Positions 1-12,739 of a DNA stretch of 64,000 nucleotides are shown here, one piece after another. The DNA lies in assembly GCF_021130785.1 (NCBI RefSeq), contig NC_060208.1:169564501-169628500 (forward strand). Direction: 5' to 3'. This stretch comes from Homalodisca vitripennis. Its lineage: Eukaryota > Arthropoda > Insecta > Hemiptera > Cicadellidae. Within the stretch, counting starts at the first letter, position 1, and every line of letters begins with the position of its first letter. Position numbers and translations under genes: made by a program. The notes beneath the pieces are model-generated. The model was not told where the DNA came from. It saw nothing but the letters and a program-made list of their open reading frames with translations, and did not search any database.

Positions 1-1283
1 GTCGTTTACGACTGTGTTCTAGATAATGTCTTCTTTGAGCAGGCTAGTTTAACCAGTTGGGAAGAAACTAACCGATTAATACTTTGAGTATGGATTTTAA
101 TTAATACACTGTTATTTAATACAGGACCTGCTAGGTAAAAAATAAACTTTCTTTAATATTAGGGGATGGTATCCTAGTGTCCGTGTGGTATATATGTCAT
201 AGAGCATCGGGACAGACCGGAGTGCAGAGTGCGGAGTGCGATTTCCTTAGTAGGGTAATTTATTCATTGTATGTCACACATTTAGGCGATCCTGTTTAGC
301 ATTATATAAAGCCATTGAACGAAATAAGTTAGGGTGCATTACATTTGATTAAAACAATGACCCAAGTAGAATTTACTTTCTCCTACAAAGTAACACATCT
401 ACTAATTGGAGCCACTAAATATCCTGTTGCAAGTTTCCGAACATCTTCAGATTTATTCATTTTTGCGTGCAGTTTAGTGGGTTAAATACCAAAAAGCATT
501 AAATACAATACATCTTTTAAATTTTAAAATAAAGCGAATTCAATAATCTATAAAAATGTGAATAACTAGAGGAACATAAAAAGTAAAATGTTAGTTTGAA
601 TTTAAGAAAACAAAACATATTAATAACTGAAACAACACAGGATACGAAGTTGAAGTCACTACTTTCGACAATAGTACATAGATGAAATTCTGTTGTGTGG
701 CAAACCGTTGCTGTTAATTCTGCTGATTGTGAGTTTAATTTTAGTCATTTTTAACCATAGCCAACCTCGTATCTTTTTAACTCTAACCTATGTTTAAACT
801 TATGGGTAACTGTGTGTGTGTGGTATTAAATAAAGATAGAATTTCAGGTACAATAATATTTTTATTTATTTTATAACATATAAAGATGGAAACTTTCAAA
901 ATCCCGTGGTTTTCTTTTATCGTATGATACTTGAAAGCTTTGCACACACGTACTTTTCTGTGGAAGGGTATTTTTTGTAAGTTACTCTTTTAATTAAATA
1001 TTGTTTTATAGCACAACTAATAACCTATGGTGTATATGTTGATAAAAAGTTCTTTTATAATGTACGTTAATTACCTAGCTTCCGCTGGCAGACCCGAAAT
1101 TAAAACATTTTGAAGATATACACTTGTGAATGTTAAAGAAATGCTTGCTCTCCCAAAATAGTGCTTCAGTAATATCTATAAAATATTTCTTACTGTTATA
1201 CATAAAGCACCAAATCATGTCCTTTCGCAAAATATACATGTTTTAGCAGCAAAAAAGAAAACTAAATATTTTAATTTCCGCAT
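1..1283. other. AT-rich intergenic DNA
   Basis: I see no gene, RNA or long repeat here. Open frames are short and have no recognisable domains. A tiny direct repeat of GGAGTGC-like heptamers lies near 220-240. Nothing supports a function. Confidence 0.6.
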
Positions 1284-1287
1284 TTAT

Positions 1288-1897
1288 TGTGGCGTGACGA
1301 CCACACGTAATTTAATTTTAAATGTTCTAGGGTTCTAACTCGGACACGGTGATGGAAACTAGCCCAGGTTGCTGTAATAAAAACGCTCCTCTCGGTTGGC
1401 CAAATAAAACAATTTAATTTATTGCGAAAACAATTTGAATTTTATTACATAATTTAAAATCAGTTCAACAATTACAAATTTAGAACGGGAGAGAGAGCAA
1501 GAGAGCGATTTCACGCGAGCTTGACGCGTTCAATACCCCGGCACGACTGCGACTCAGAACAACGAACTCCAGGGAGCAGCGTTGTTCCAGCAAATTCCTG
1601 CTTGTTTACCAACCAGTAACTGCGCAGCTGCTCTGGCTATGGAAAGTTACCAGGCTTACTGCTGACAGACCTGGACTTACAATTCATGTGCTGAATTAAA
1701 CTATATATCTTCTCCACCTACAATGCTTAACCTAATAAGTCTGGCTGCATATATTCATTACTCGTTACTACAATTAGATGTAATGCTGAATAAAAATAAA
1801 ATATATTACTGATAATTTGATATTTTAAATTGGCTGATTAAGACCGCATACGATGTTACCGGTCTGGTCTCAGAACTATATGCTGGGGGTCGTCACA
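1288..1897 (+). mobile_element. Solo LTR of an LTR retrotransposon
   Basis: A 610-bp block starts TGTGGCGTGACGACC and ends GGTCGTCACA, so it has the TGT...ACA termini of an LTR with a short terminal inverted repeat. It is flanked on both sides by TTAT (1,284-1,287 and 1,898-1,901), a 4-bp target duplication of the size usual for Ty3/Gypsy-type integrases. The interior is GC-richer than its surroundings (about 1,480-1,690). An AATAAA near 1,404 could serve as a polyadenylation signal in the plus orientation. No gag or pol lies next to it, so it is best read as a solo LTR left by recombination between two LTRs. The family is not recognised. Confidence 0.6.
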
Positions 1898-1901
1898 TTA
1901 T

Positions 1902-2865
1902 GAACTGAAGTATTTAAGCCTAATTAACTGAAGAGTTATTTATATACACAATATAATTTGTAATACTTATGGAAGGCGAAAGGAGATTCTATATGCAGCA
2001 ATGTTACTAATATAAATTTAACTGATAATAGTTTATTATCGACAGTATGAAGTATTTTCGTCTAATGTTCTCTCTTTCTTTCGATGACTTTAGTGTCTAC
2101 CGCTACAAAGAGAACGTAAATAAAAATAACAGCAGGTTTCTTTTCTGACGTGATTCGTGTACTGTAATGTAAAATTATAAATACGACATACATAGGTTAA
2201 CAATGCTGATTATCTAATAAACTTATGTAACATTTGGAATCGATGACCATTTCAGCTAGTTTATTGATTCCATATACAAATATTTAAAGAAACTCTTTCA
2301 AATTACGTTATTTACAGACAACATTAGCAATAAGTATTGAAGTTTTACCGTTGATATTTACCTTAAACGCTTTGGGAACCAAAATATACAACTTAATATT
2401 TATTAAAGTTAGGGCTTTTTGGATCTCTGCAAACAACTTCATATTCCAAGAATCAAGTCTATGATAGATTTAGATTTCAAACGTTAAGGGGAAGGTAATC
2501 AAAACTTGTACTTTGATCAACATTTGCATTGATTAATCCTTTCCACCATTGTTATGTATGTGTATGATTGACATGGTTAACTAACTCCAAAGTATTTGAG
2601 AAGACGAACATATTGTAGAATTCGTGTAAATAGTATTTTTTTGTATTTGACTGCTCTAGGAAATGCACATAAGATTTCTGGGGATTTGTTTTTTTTTTTT
2701 ATTTTAGACTGTTTAGCTTAATACAAAAGCTTTAGCAGCTTGTATCCCGGCGCATGAATGCTATTACTTCAAAGCAGCTACTATCAGATATTATTTATCC
2801 AATGACTGTCTCGGTTTCAAAACTCGATTCTTTTATAATACATAATACATGGTATCGTTAGTGTA
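1902..2865. other. AT-rich intergenic DNA
   Basis: No gene or structured element is visible. One T-run lies near 2,690. No open frame has recognisable domains. Confidence 0.6.
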
Positions 2866-2920
2866 CAGTTATAAACGTATTTATGTAAATTAATATATTA
2901 GTAAAATTTCATCATCGTAA

Positions 2921-3007
<87 letters not shown>

Positions 3008-3022
3008 TTATTTATTTATTTA
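2866..3022. repeat. Dispersed repeat end plus compound microsatellite (TC)n(TA)n(TTTA)n
   Basis: About 55 bp of unique-looking sequence (from GTACAGTTATAAAC to TTTCATCATCGTAACA) is followed by (TC)n at about 2,923-2,952, (TA)n at about 2,953-3,002 and (TTTA)n to 3,022. The unique part recurs in inverted orientation at about 11,430-11,508, also next to a microsatellite. This suggests a dispersed repeat in which the tract grew inside the element. Confidence 0.6.
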
Positions 3023-3075
3023 TAAGTTTTAATTAGAAAAAATAAATCAATGTATCTTTAAAAAATGCCACACAT

Positions 3076-3112
<37 letters not shown>

Positions 3113-3235
3113 ATTTCAATAAATATATATAAATAAATATATATTTATATATATTTATTGAAATTATATACATGTGTGTGTGTGGCGTTTTTAAAGCTAG
3201 GCTACATTGATTTATTTTTTTCATTAAAACTTCAA
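3020..3235. repeat. Large imperfect palindrome (hairpin)
   Basis: The left arm (about 3,020-3,137) and right arm (about 3,139-3,235) are near-complementary. Shared landmarks, in mirrored order, are AAGTTTTAAT, AAATAAATCAATGTA, TTTAAAAA, GCCACACA and ATAATTTCAATAAATATATA. The left arm has a longer CA tract (about 3,076-3,105) than the right arm's TG tract, so the arms differ mainly by microsatellite length and a few substitutions. The 63-codon open frame across it is a by-product of the symmetry and is not called as a gene. It could be a foldback element or the centre of an inverted duplication. Confidence 0.7.
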
Positions 3236-3239
3236 TTAA

Positions 3240-6200
3240 ATTAAAATTTTGGGATCGAAATATTGGGATTCAATTTTAGATTAGATTGTGAAAAGTCAGG
3301 GTAAAACGAACATGCAATCCTTTGGCCAGTTAGTACTGGTAGTTTTAAATTGTTAGGAAGGCAGGTTGACTGCATTAAATAAATTTTTTCGCCCTTCTTT
3401 TGGTTATTTTTCTTGAGTTAAGTTGATTACAGTACGCCGTGTTTCTTAATTTTTTCCGCTAGGGATTTTGAGGTAAGCACCAAATTTATTGTACGTTTTA
3501 TTTAAATAGTCTTCCTGATCTGGTATTAAATTAATTTTTTTTCTTTTTTATAGGAAAAAATTAAATTCATAGAAACTACAGAGCAGTTTGCATAATTAAT
3601 TCTCAATGAACAATAGAGCATAATAGAATCATACAAGTTATAGTTGGTTAAATCTTGCAAGAACGGTGAATTAAAATTGAACTTTGTTAATAACTTTAAT
3701 TGAAATCTGGAAATGTAGTAATTTATTTACATTTAACTGGAACTTTTAATGTGAACTGTTAACGTGTTATTGTAAATTATTAATTGGAAATTAATTGAAC
3801 ATTAATAATGGTTTGAGAGAGTTGTAATCTGAATTGCAGAGACTTGAAAGTTAAGGTTCAACTAGTTAAAAGAGAAGTTTAAATTTTTATTTCTTGAATT
3901 GTGAGTGTACTTAGAAGTGAACATTTTTATTTTATTTTTTTCCAAGTGGTATTAGATTTTTATTTCAAAATTATTTTTTTTTATTTTAGAAGAGAGTTCT
4001 GATTTTTAGTTTGATATATTTTATTAGTATTTTAATTTCTTGCCAAAGTAACTATTAAATTTACTAAACCGTTTGTCAATTGTTTGTGGAAAATAGAGTG
4101 ATGAAAATTCTGAAACGTTGAACTTATTAATTTGCCAGTTTAAAAAAAAAATCCATTGTTTTTATTTAGAACTGTGATTTTTATTTTAGACAAACCAGAT
4201 AACATTTAATAGTTAACCAATTTAGTAATAAATTGTACTGAATATTCACTAGGAGCTTACTAATCAAAAAATATTTTATATCGTTTTGGATGTCTCATTG
4301 ATAACTTAAATATTAATGCTCTGGAATATTAAGGTCTACAATCCAAGTCGTTATAATATACATATATTAAAGACAAAAATTTGTGAACATTGTTGGAGAA
4401 GGACTTACGTTTTCTAGCCAGCACTACATAGAGTTCCGCGTATTTCTCCCACAACAGTCTGAGTAAAGTAATGAATTAGTATTTCAGCTAAGCTAAAATA
4501 TAAGCTGAATATTTTATCCATTACTGGTTACATTATTCAACTTACCATAATTTCCACAACTGTATAGACGTTATAATACTGAAATGCGAGTCATTGGCAG
4601 GAATGAAATAATATAATGTATGTAATGATAAACAGAAATCCTCAGACATTACTAGACATTCCAGCTGTTACTAAATTTAATTTGATAGTTTATTATTTTT
4701 CTAATTGTTCGTGTGTGATATTTCAGAAGGAGAATACAAAGCGCCTCTAGTAAACAATTTTTTAAGGATACGCGAAGTTATGAGTCTTTGCTGCCAAAAA
4801 GAAAATTTTTTTTAATATTATTGCAAATATTACGACGAAATTGTATGATACATGTTAAAACCTTTTCGCAAAGAAGCAATCAAACGTTATGTAAAACACT
4901 TAAGCACACCTTGGATAAACACCACTTATCGTCTCAAGCAGACTTGAAGTGCCTGAGGTAACGAGGGCTTGACCTGCTCAGTTACTGCTCTTCACTTCCT
5001 CACTAATTAAAACTTTTTGTTTGTAAGTAAGTAATAGCTCCTATAAATACTATACGCTAAAGAATCATGGAATAATGCAGTGTAATGAAGTGCTCTGACC
5101 TACTTAACATAATTAATAATAGTTTCATCTAATGTTTTACGAACTCTACACTAATTATCTCGCTTTCAAACTAGATTTAGAATCTGTCTGCTAATGAGTA
5201 GTACATGAAACCCTATGCTGTTTCTGCAATAGATGAACATGGATTAGTTTATTCAAGGAAGAATTTATAATACTTTAATTACGCTAAGAGAGTTACTTGT
5301 AGCACATTTGAAGTCTCCCCATACTCCGACCCTTTCACTTAAACATTCTGCCTATTTTCGTTTAAGGGCTCTCTTAGAACCAGTATAAGAGTCCACCTGA
5401 AGAAATCGGGCTTTCGGTAAAAAGTATTTTAAACGGTTATATCAACTAGTTTTTCATGTATTAAGCATAACAATTCTAATTTTGAATAATATAAATATTT
5501 GTTTTCTAGGTATTTCTAAAAACATTTGAGCTATTAAATTATATACTAGATCATATATTTGTCTGTTTTACCATTAGTTCAGCAAATTTATGTATTTAAT
5601 GATATGTTCATTTGGTTGCCTCACGTCACATCGTGCAGGAAGGTTTTGGCTGAAAATGACTTTTTAACGTTTACCAATAGTGGCATCCACTCCATTCCTT
5701 TGTGTAACTATTGTCTAGTTTTTGATTGTTCGCGTAAGATTGACATTACTATATTTTTATGAAAAGATTTACAGACTCAGTTTTCTTTTATTTCATATAC
5801 TTGTATTTTAAATCATCATTAACACATTTAATTTTCATATCGGTCATGGTTTAGACAGTATTACATTTGTACCTAATACCTACGATTCTAAGTAATACAT
5901 AATTAAATTCCACCTCAGCTATATAAGATTTTATTTATTAATTATTTGGTATATTCCACTGTGTTGTTTTGTGTCTACGTATGGCATTGAATAACTTTAC
6001 CTTATAAAGAAATTTTTATCTAGCTAAAAGCATATTTAAAACTTACACCCTCCAGTGCGGGAAGTTACCTGTACATGTTGAAGGTTACTACCGAAGCAAT
6101 TTCCAACCAATCTGTAGTATCTACCGAATTTCATTTATTGATGAACAATTTGTATATGCTATTCTTTATTGCTTACATAAATAATTAATTAGGTTTTATA

Positions 6201-6339
6201 ACCTACTAAAATCCCAAGTAAGTACGAAATAGGTTGAATATTTCTTAGTTATAAGTGATACATCGGAAGATGGGCAATAGTTGCTAATATCCTTAATTAT
6301 AAAAAGAAGGTTCATGTTATAAGTTGAAGACAAAGTAGG
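3240..6339. other. AT-rich intergenic DNA with a T/G-skewed block
   Basis: No gene is recognised. From about 3,400 to 4,220 the plus strand is clearly enriched in T and G, with irregular repeats of a GATTTTTATTT-like motif, for example near 3,955, 4,160 and 4,177. The remainder is ordinary AT-rich sequence. Confidence 0.5.
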
Positions 6340-6620
6340 TGGTAGCTCTGCCACTAAGTGAACATACGACTTTGGAAAACCTGTTCAGTAGCGCGACAGC
6401 GGTCATTCATTATTCGTTCCGGTGTTTACACAACTAGCAGTGGGCCTCTTCCTCCTCTACATTACTACCGCTCCCGACATCTGCAGGGTGTTTCTGTCTG
6501 TAGGTTGCTCGGCTGAGTGATTACTATCATCCCACGCTAGCGCCCACTAATCATTGGTATAAGTGTCCTCGTACTACTGTCGTACCAAAGAATAAGTTGC
6601 TAACCATCTGCTTGTCAATT
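6340..6620. other. GC-richer island, nature unknown
   Basis: Base composition rises sharply over about 280 bp within AT-rich DNA. It contains CG dinucleotides and a TTCAGTAGCGCGAC stretch near 6,384 that includes an arthropod initiator-like TCAGT. No open frame with recognisable content crosses it. It could be an untranslated first exon, a promoter or an old transposon remnant; nothing decides between these. Confidence 0.25.
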
Positions 6621-8850
6621 ACACTCGTATAATATTCATACAGTGGCAAGGCGAAAATAAGATTAATTACTTTGTTTACTTGATTTTATACCTGATTACA
6701 ATAAGGGTTCTTTTTTAATATAATATACTTAATATTATTCTACTAGTAGTAATTAATGCCAGCAGGTACTACATGAATATCTAATTGTATTATATCAGTT
6801 ATTAATTCAAATTCATTATATAAAGTAGCCATAAACATTATAAAATTGATTTAACATGGAATAAATTGTAGCCGGGTTGGTAATGAAATATAATACCCAT
6901 TCGGCCTCCATTGCCAATTCAGGAAATCTGAGATGGCTAAATTTAGTTACTTTTATCTCAAAACAAAATTTATAATAAAATAATTGTTATTATAGTTCTA
7001 AAATATCTTAAGTATAACTAATAAGATCAGAGTTTAATGTTAGTATATTAGAAGTTTGTACAAAAAACAACTTTACTACTATAAATTTCAATATTAGGAG
7101 ACTGGAACATTTTTTATTTACAATTGTAACAGTTATTGAACAGCAACTTAGAAATCAATTCGTTTATTACCGTTATTCATATCGGCCTCAACGTTAGGAA
7201 ATCTGGATAGAATTGTTGAAAACTTACAGTCTAAACTTTTTTAATTTTATTTATACTGATGCATACAGGAAACAGTAACAGATTTAAGATAAAACTTTAT
7301 AAATAGTTATATACCGTTCCATATCAACCGTTTAAAATATCACATTTTAAATGTTTGTGACATTTGTTGTTTACAAAACTAAGCGGCAAGAATTCAAGGC
7401 GAAGCATTAATGACATAGGCTAAAAAGTATTGCTGCATAACTTGCATTAAAGTAAAAGTATTTGTATTAAATATAACAAATGTGAAATATACGTCTTAAG
7501 ATTTAGTTTTTATCTAATTAATATTCAATTATTATCTATTTATTGATTTCAATACTTATAATTAACTTTGTTTAAAGCATTAAATAATTGTTATTTAAAG
7601 TTATCTTCTAATTTGTAAAAATACATAGATATTTGTTTATAAATGGCATTAGTTACACTTACATAGAAATTAAGTTAAACTTACGTTACCTAAATTAATA
7701 CAGTTATTATCTTAACATAAACAAATTTGGAAACTTCTTTGACAACAAGAATTTCGTAGTTTTTATGTTATCAATACTATTAACACAATTTAAATACCTC
7801 AATTTGAAGTAAAATATAAACTTATATATAAATTAAGTATAAATAAGATTTCTCTTAAACATCATATGTGTATTAAATGATTATCTGTAGCCTAATAGAA
7901 CTATGTTATAAATAGTCCAGGAAAATGAGTTTGGTAAGGTCACTTGCATGGAACAGGTACAAATTGCTATTTTGCACTATAAAATTACCAAACAATCAGG
8001 TGAGTCAGGGGAAAAAATTCTCAAAGGCGTTCTAATAGGTCAAATAGCATATTAAACTAAAAGTCTTTGTATAAAATTTATGCAATTATTGTAATAAAAT
8101 TTCAAAATTATATATTAGAATGTATTACAAACGACAGGAAATGGATAGTTTGTTTCGAATCAATTGTTTTAAAATTAAATAAAAAAAACTATTTTGTCAT
8201 CTGATAAAGAAATTCTTATTATTTCAGTTTACAATATAAATAAGACATGCAGATATTAAGAAACCACCATTATAAATCCATCCTGTTACAGTATTAATCT
8301 GCTGTTATTTTGTGATGCATACATTTCATAGACCAGGTGATTGGCTTTAACTGAACATTATTGATCAGGAATTATTGATAAGATTATATTTATTAATAAC
8401 TTTTAATTCGCTGGCGTGTTATAAAAGGCCAAATACCACCATATAGCTACATAGAAAATTATTCCAGAGATGGCTGTTGGGTTGGTACTTATAAAAAGCC
8501 TCCAAAAAAGGGCTAGGAGTTTGCTGGAAATTGTTCAGCTTTAAGACCTTACAACGTGGAACGGGGGAAGGGCTGAGCTCTAATGATTGCCCTAAAAATA
8601 AATCTTCTAATGCGTTATTAATAGGTTTGTAATTTCCATCAGAGCGACAGGTTTTGGTCACCGCTCAAATTGCAGACTTCTTCCTTGTAATATAGGCATG
8701 CAGCGTGTTATAATCTACAAATATTTCCTTTCACTATAGTTAAAGAAATCCGTATAAGAATATAAGTCTACTTCTAAGAAATTGGACGAACTAATAGCAA
8801 ATATTTTAATTTTACTTACTTAATTTGCGTAGACTTAAATACAACATTTA
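6621..8850. other. AT-rich intergenic DNA
   Basis: No supported gene. An 80-codon open frame on the minus strand at 8,419-8,661 has a mixed composition that could be coding, but I recognise no domain and see no convincing splice sites. Confidence 0.5.
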
Positions 8851-8989
8851 CAACGTCCGTGATTATAGTTCACTCTATACTTTGGTAGATTGTTTTCTGC
8901 AATCCAAGATGTATGTAGCCTACAGACTTTGTTCTCAACACAGTATAACAAAACTCAGACTCAGTGCAGCGAACAACTGGGGTTACGCA

Positions 8990-9450
8990 TTTACAATGCA
9001 GCTCATTAGCAACAAACGTGACTGTTACATTGGCACTCTGGTGCAGCGTCATTGCTTAACACAGACCGAACTCGGTGCAATGAGAAACTGACTTGACCCA
9101 TCGCAATGCCGCTCATTACCGACCGATCCTTACATTAGTTCAATGGTGTTTCGTCATTGTTTAACCAGCCCGAATTTGGTGTAGAGGAAAACGGACGTGA
9201 CCCATCGCAATGCCGCTCATTACCGACCGACCCTTACATTAGTTATATGGCGTTACGTCATTGTTTAACCAGTCCGGACTCGGTGCAGGGGAAAACGGAC
9301 GTGACCCATCGCAATGCCGCTCATTACCGACCGATCCTTACATTAGTTCAATAGCGTTTTGTCATTGTTTAACCAGCCCGGACTCGGTGCAGGGGAAAAC
9401 GGACGTGACCCATCGCAATGCCGCTCATTACCGACCCTAACTTGACTATT
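8990..9450. repeat. 104-bp minisatellite array
   Basis: The landmark TCGCAATGCCGCTCATTACC occurs at 9,101, 9,205, 9,309 and 9,413, giving an exact 104-bp period. Units also share GACTCGGTGCAGGGGAAAAC-like and CATTGTTTAACCAGCCCG-like segments. At least one diverged unit precedes them (AATGCAGCTCATTAGC near 8,995) and probably a further partial one near 8,960. Units are GC-rich compared with the flanks. Open frames across it arise from the repeat and are not genes. Confidence 0.85.
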
Positions 9451-11341
9451 GCATTAGTTTACGTCATTGCAGTCATGTGGCTGTGTTACGTCATTGCTGA
9501 TTCTGATATATTTAGCAAAATAACCCATTATGACACAGATAAAACATTATATAAATTTCTGTGACTAGTTAATTAAACTTTAACTACAATATTGTCTATA
9601 CCATCAAACAAATATGATAATGGATTATAGGAAAACTAGTACAAATTTTGGAGTCGGATATCCAGTATAGTTGTAAACACAAGCTGTTGTTAACTATTAA
9701 ATCGAAAAACCATTACTAGACTCTCATCCGAAACTACTGAATCGAGTGGAACAAAATATGCACCCAGAGTTAAACTATGGTACACATGTAGAGAGCTTAT
9801 AGTTGCCTCAATGCGGTTAAAACTTTCTAAAATTAGTCAAATTCCTTTATATTTGCTCTGTTTGGTAATGGGTTAGTGAGACTTTAGTAAGTTGTGATAT
9901 GGGAAGTAGTCAATGGTTTAGTTTCTAGGACAATAGGCAAATTTTAGATACCATAAAACTACGGTTTTTGGCTAATAAATTAATTATTTATATGGTTTTG
10001 CTTAATACTGTACGTAAATTTATTTATCTGATTTTAAAGCTATATTATCATAAAATCATAGTTGTACTAAATTAATGAAAAATAGAGCATTAGATTATTT
10101 TATTATATTTATGTCATAGTCATCCGATTTAGAACCAATGTGTAACGCCTGTTATTGACTCCTCTTTTGAATAACCTCTTTTACACTAAAGTCATGGATT
10201 TTTATAAGCTTTGAAATGATTTATTGTCAAATAAAAAATAGTATTTTATTATACAACAAAACTCTACAAATTGTGTTACCTTAAATCAGGTGAAATTTGT
10301 TGCATCTCTAATATTACCTTCCAATTATTTACATTTGATAGGTAGTTACTGCTAAGTAAGTAAAATATGTTATGACTTATTTACAATTAAGTGAAAATAG
10401 TTCTTCACAGTACTAAGAAGAGATAACTAAATTAACAATTACATAATCTGAGTGAAAGGAAGGAAAAATATAAATGAGAAAAAGTATTATATACAATGTG
10501 GAATCAAATAATTTTGACAAGGAATTTGATATGTACAAAATTTTTTGTAATTTTTAATTTATACGTCTCTCAGGCTAGTGTCACCGTGTAACTTTAATAT
10601 CAATAGTAATATTAAAATTACCACAACCTATAATGTGTGCTATTAATTTTGGTGTTAGACATAAACGGGCAGTCTGTTCATCTGTCCCATTGCCCATATA
10701 ATAACCCTTGATAAAAATGTCCAAGAAACAACAATTGGTACTTAAGTTGCTCTGAGTCTAATGAAGAAAAAAACTATCAAAAGACATCAATCCGTCTGAC
10801 AAAAAGGTTCTATGAACTTGAAAATTGGTGCATAGTTTGATCTTGGTCCAAGGTGGTAAGCTAATTATTGTAAGTTAAAAGGATTAAAGGGATGTCCGTT
10901 TGTCTCTTTTTCCGTAGGTATCGGGTACTTCACTACTATGTTTTTTTTTGTTTATACTGTATTTAAAAATAACTGTATCAACTCGAAATCAGTCATGTAA
11001 TTTACGTTTATAATAGAACATCCACACTCAAAGCATACCAATTACTGAATGTTAAAAAGGTGTAGAACAGTGTAGTGCAATGTTGCACATGTAGGGGAAA
11101 TATTAGCATAGAGGCCTTTGTTGGTGAAACAGCTGCATGTCTAAACGTATCCGGACCGCTCTACTGTAGTCACCATGACGTGTATCACGGCCAGACAATC
11201 GCATCAATATTTGGTGTACATGAAACAATTGTATCCCACATTTAAATAACGTACAAATATATAATAACTAGCAGTTACCCACGCATCCGCACTCAATTTC
11301 ATAGGCTTTACACGTGTATGGAAACTGCTGACTCAATTGAA
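9451..11341. other. AT-rich intergenic DNA with probable old repeat remnants
   Basis: No gene is recognised. Around 10,650-10,940 the text (TGTCCGTTTGTCTC, AACTTGAAAATTGGTGCATAG) resembles the style of dispersed insect repeats, but I could not show a second copy in this window. Around 11,262-11,330 is an AACTAGCAGTTACCC motif, which recurs inverted near 19,618-19,633. Confidence 0.4.
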
Positions 11342-11353
11342 TTATATATATAT

Positions 11354-11432
<79 letters not shown>

Positions 11433-11508
11433 GATGATGAAATTTTACTAAAATGTTAATTAAATTTTAAATCTCAATAATAAACATAAATTAAGATGTT
11501 TATAACTG
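11342..11508 (-). repeat. Inverted relative of the 2,866 dispersed repeat, with (TA)n(TG)n
   Basis: A (TA)n tract to about 11,400 and (TG)n to about 11,429 are followed by TTACGATGATGAAATTTTAC and, near 11,500, GTTTATAACTGTAC. Read on the minus strand these match 2,866-2,921 in order, except for extra sequence in the middle. The microsatellite sits at the same place in both copies but has a different composition. Confidence 0.6.
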
Positions 11509-11510
11509 TA

Positions 11511-11539
11511 CGCGCGCGCGCGCGCGCGCGCGCGCGTGT

Positions 11540-11603
<64 letters not shown>
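11511..11603. repeat. (CG)13(TG)n microsatellite
   Basis: A pure CG alternation at 11,511-11,536 runs directly into (TG)n to 11,603 with one TA interruption. Long alternating CG is uncommon and, with the adjoining TG run, makes a strong candidate Z-DNA-forming tract. Confidence 0.9.
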
Positions 11604-11605
<2 letters not shown>

Positions 11606-12739
11606 AGTTGCTGTAACAAAACAAGTTTAGACAGAATATTTAATAATTACATATAACAGGCTCTTTCAATTATTATTTAGCAAATTTTGTGACCAAGATG
11701 GGGTTTTTGCTACTTTAGAGACAATTAGGGCATAGCCGGAGGATTTTTTTTAATTAAAATAAACAAATCTATATTCACACAAGTGACCGTAATAATCCAT
11801 ATGAAATTTCAGTACAATCGGTTGAATGAATATTTAATTAATATATTATATTAGTTAATCACAAATTAAGAATAACAAATCCTGAATTCCTTGTTATACT
11901 AAAGGGCTTTTCATGTAAAACGTAGTGTAGTGTAGTGGATCAATGTAAAATATACCATCAGAAAATGACAGACATAAAATATTCCATATTCGTTTTTCTT
12001 ATTCAATACAACAGCTAGGATTTGATTTTAAATTTAATCTGGCTATGGTAGAGAGAATATATAGTTGGAATAAAATGTTTCTCTGTGTATTAAATTAAAT
12101 TAAATTTTTTTACGGTATACTACTTCTGAAAATTGGATATAAGATCAATGTGGTATTACTCTTTCTTTAAACTTTGTACCGTTATTACAGCACATATTTT
12201 GTAATTTATATGGAGCTAATACTTTATAAATTAAACAACTTTTCGGAAATACTTGGTTTATTCCGAAATTTAAGTTCACCCTAAAAGTTTACAAAGTTTA
12301 CAAACTTTTGATTCAATTTTCTTCAAAAGTCACTCAATCGAACAAATCTAATTAAGAGTCTGATCAAAAGGTACTGAAATTAAAATTAAACTAAAAATGT
12401 ATACTTCTCCAAAAATGGTTTAAATTAACAAAACAAAATAAAAGTTCTCTTCTCAAAATACTCAAAATTAATATAACACAAAACTTGATATTTACTTTAT
12501 CACCAAAATTTAATTCACAAAACTTCAAAAATTTGAATTAAATTTTCAGACTCTGAAAGATGGGAAACTTTAGAAATTTTTAATACAGTATTATAAAATA
12601 AAAGATATTAACTATACGCTGGTACGGGACTTACTACTTTGAAGATTACGGAGGCAGATCGGATCTTAAAACGCACTAAAAATTTTAAATACTTCAAATT
12701 GACTTTACCCACGAAAAATAAATTACTCTAAATCCCAAC
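11604..12739. other. AT-rich intergenic DNA, A/C-skewed in part
   Basis: No gene is recognised. From about 12,280 to 12,600 the plus strand is A/C-rich, with many AAAATT and AAACTT variants. This is roughly the complement of the style seen at 3,400-4,220, but I could not align the two convincingly. Confidence 0.4.

Noticed and set aside
3033..3224. 63-codon minus-strand frame with a Cys-Val repeat
   Set aside because: It is generated by the hairpin and its CA/TG tracts; no plausible protein.
3400..4220. Inverted relationship between this T/G-rich block and the A/C-rich block at 12,280-12,600
   Set aside because: The style is similar but I could not find a run of aligned words longer than expected in AT-rich DNA.
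8825..9354. Overlapping open frames of 60-88 codons
   Set aside because: They lie in or beside the 104-bp minisatellite, whose GC-rich units lack stops by chance; no domain, and both strands are open.
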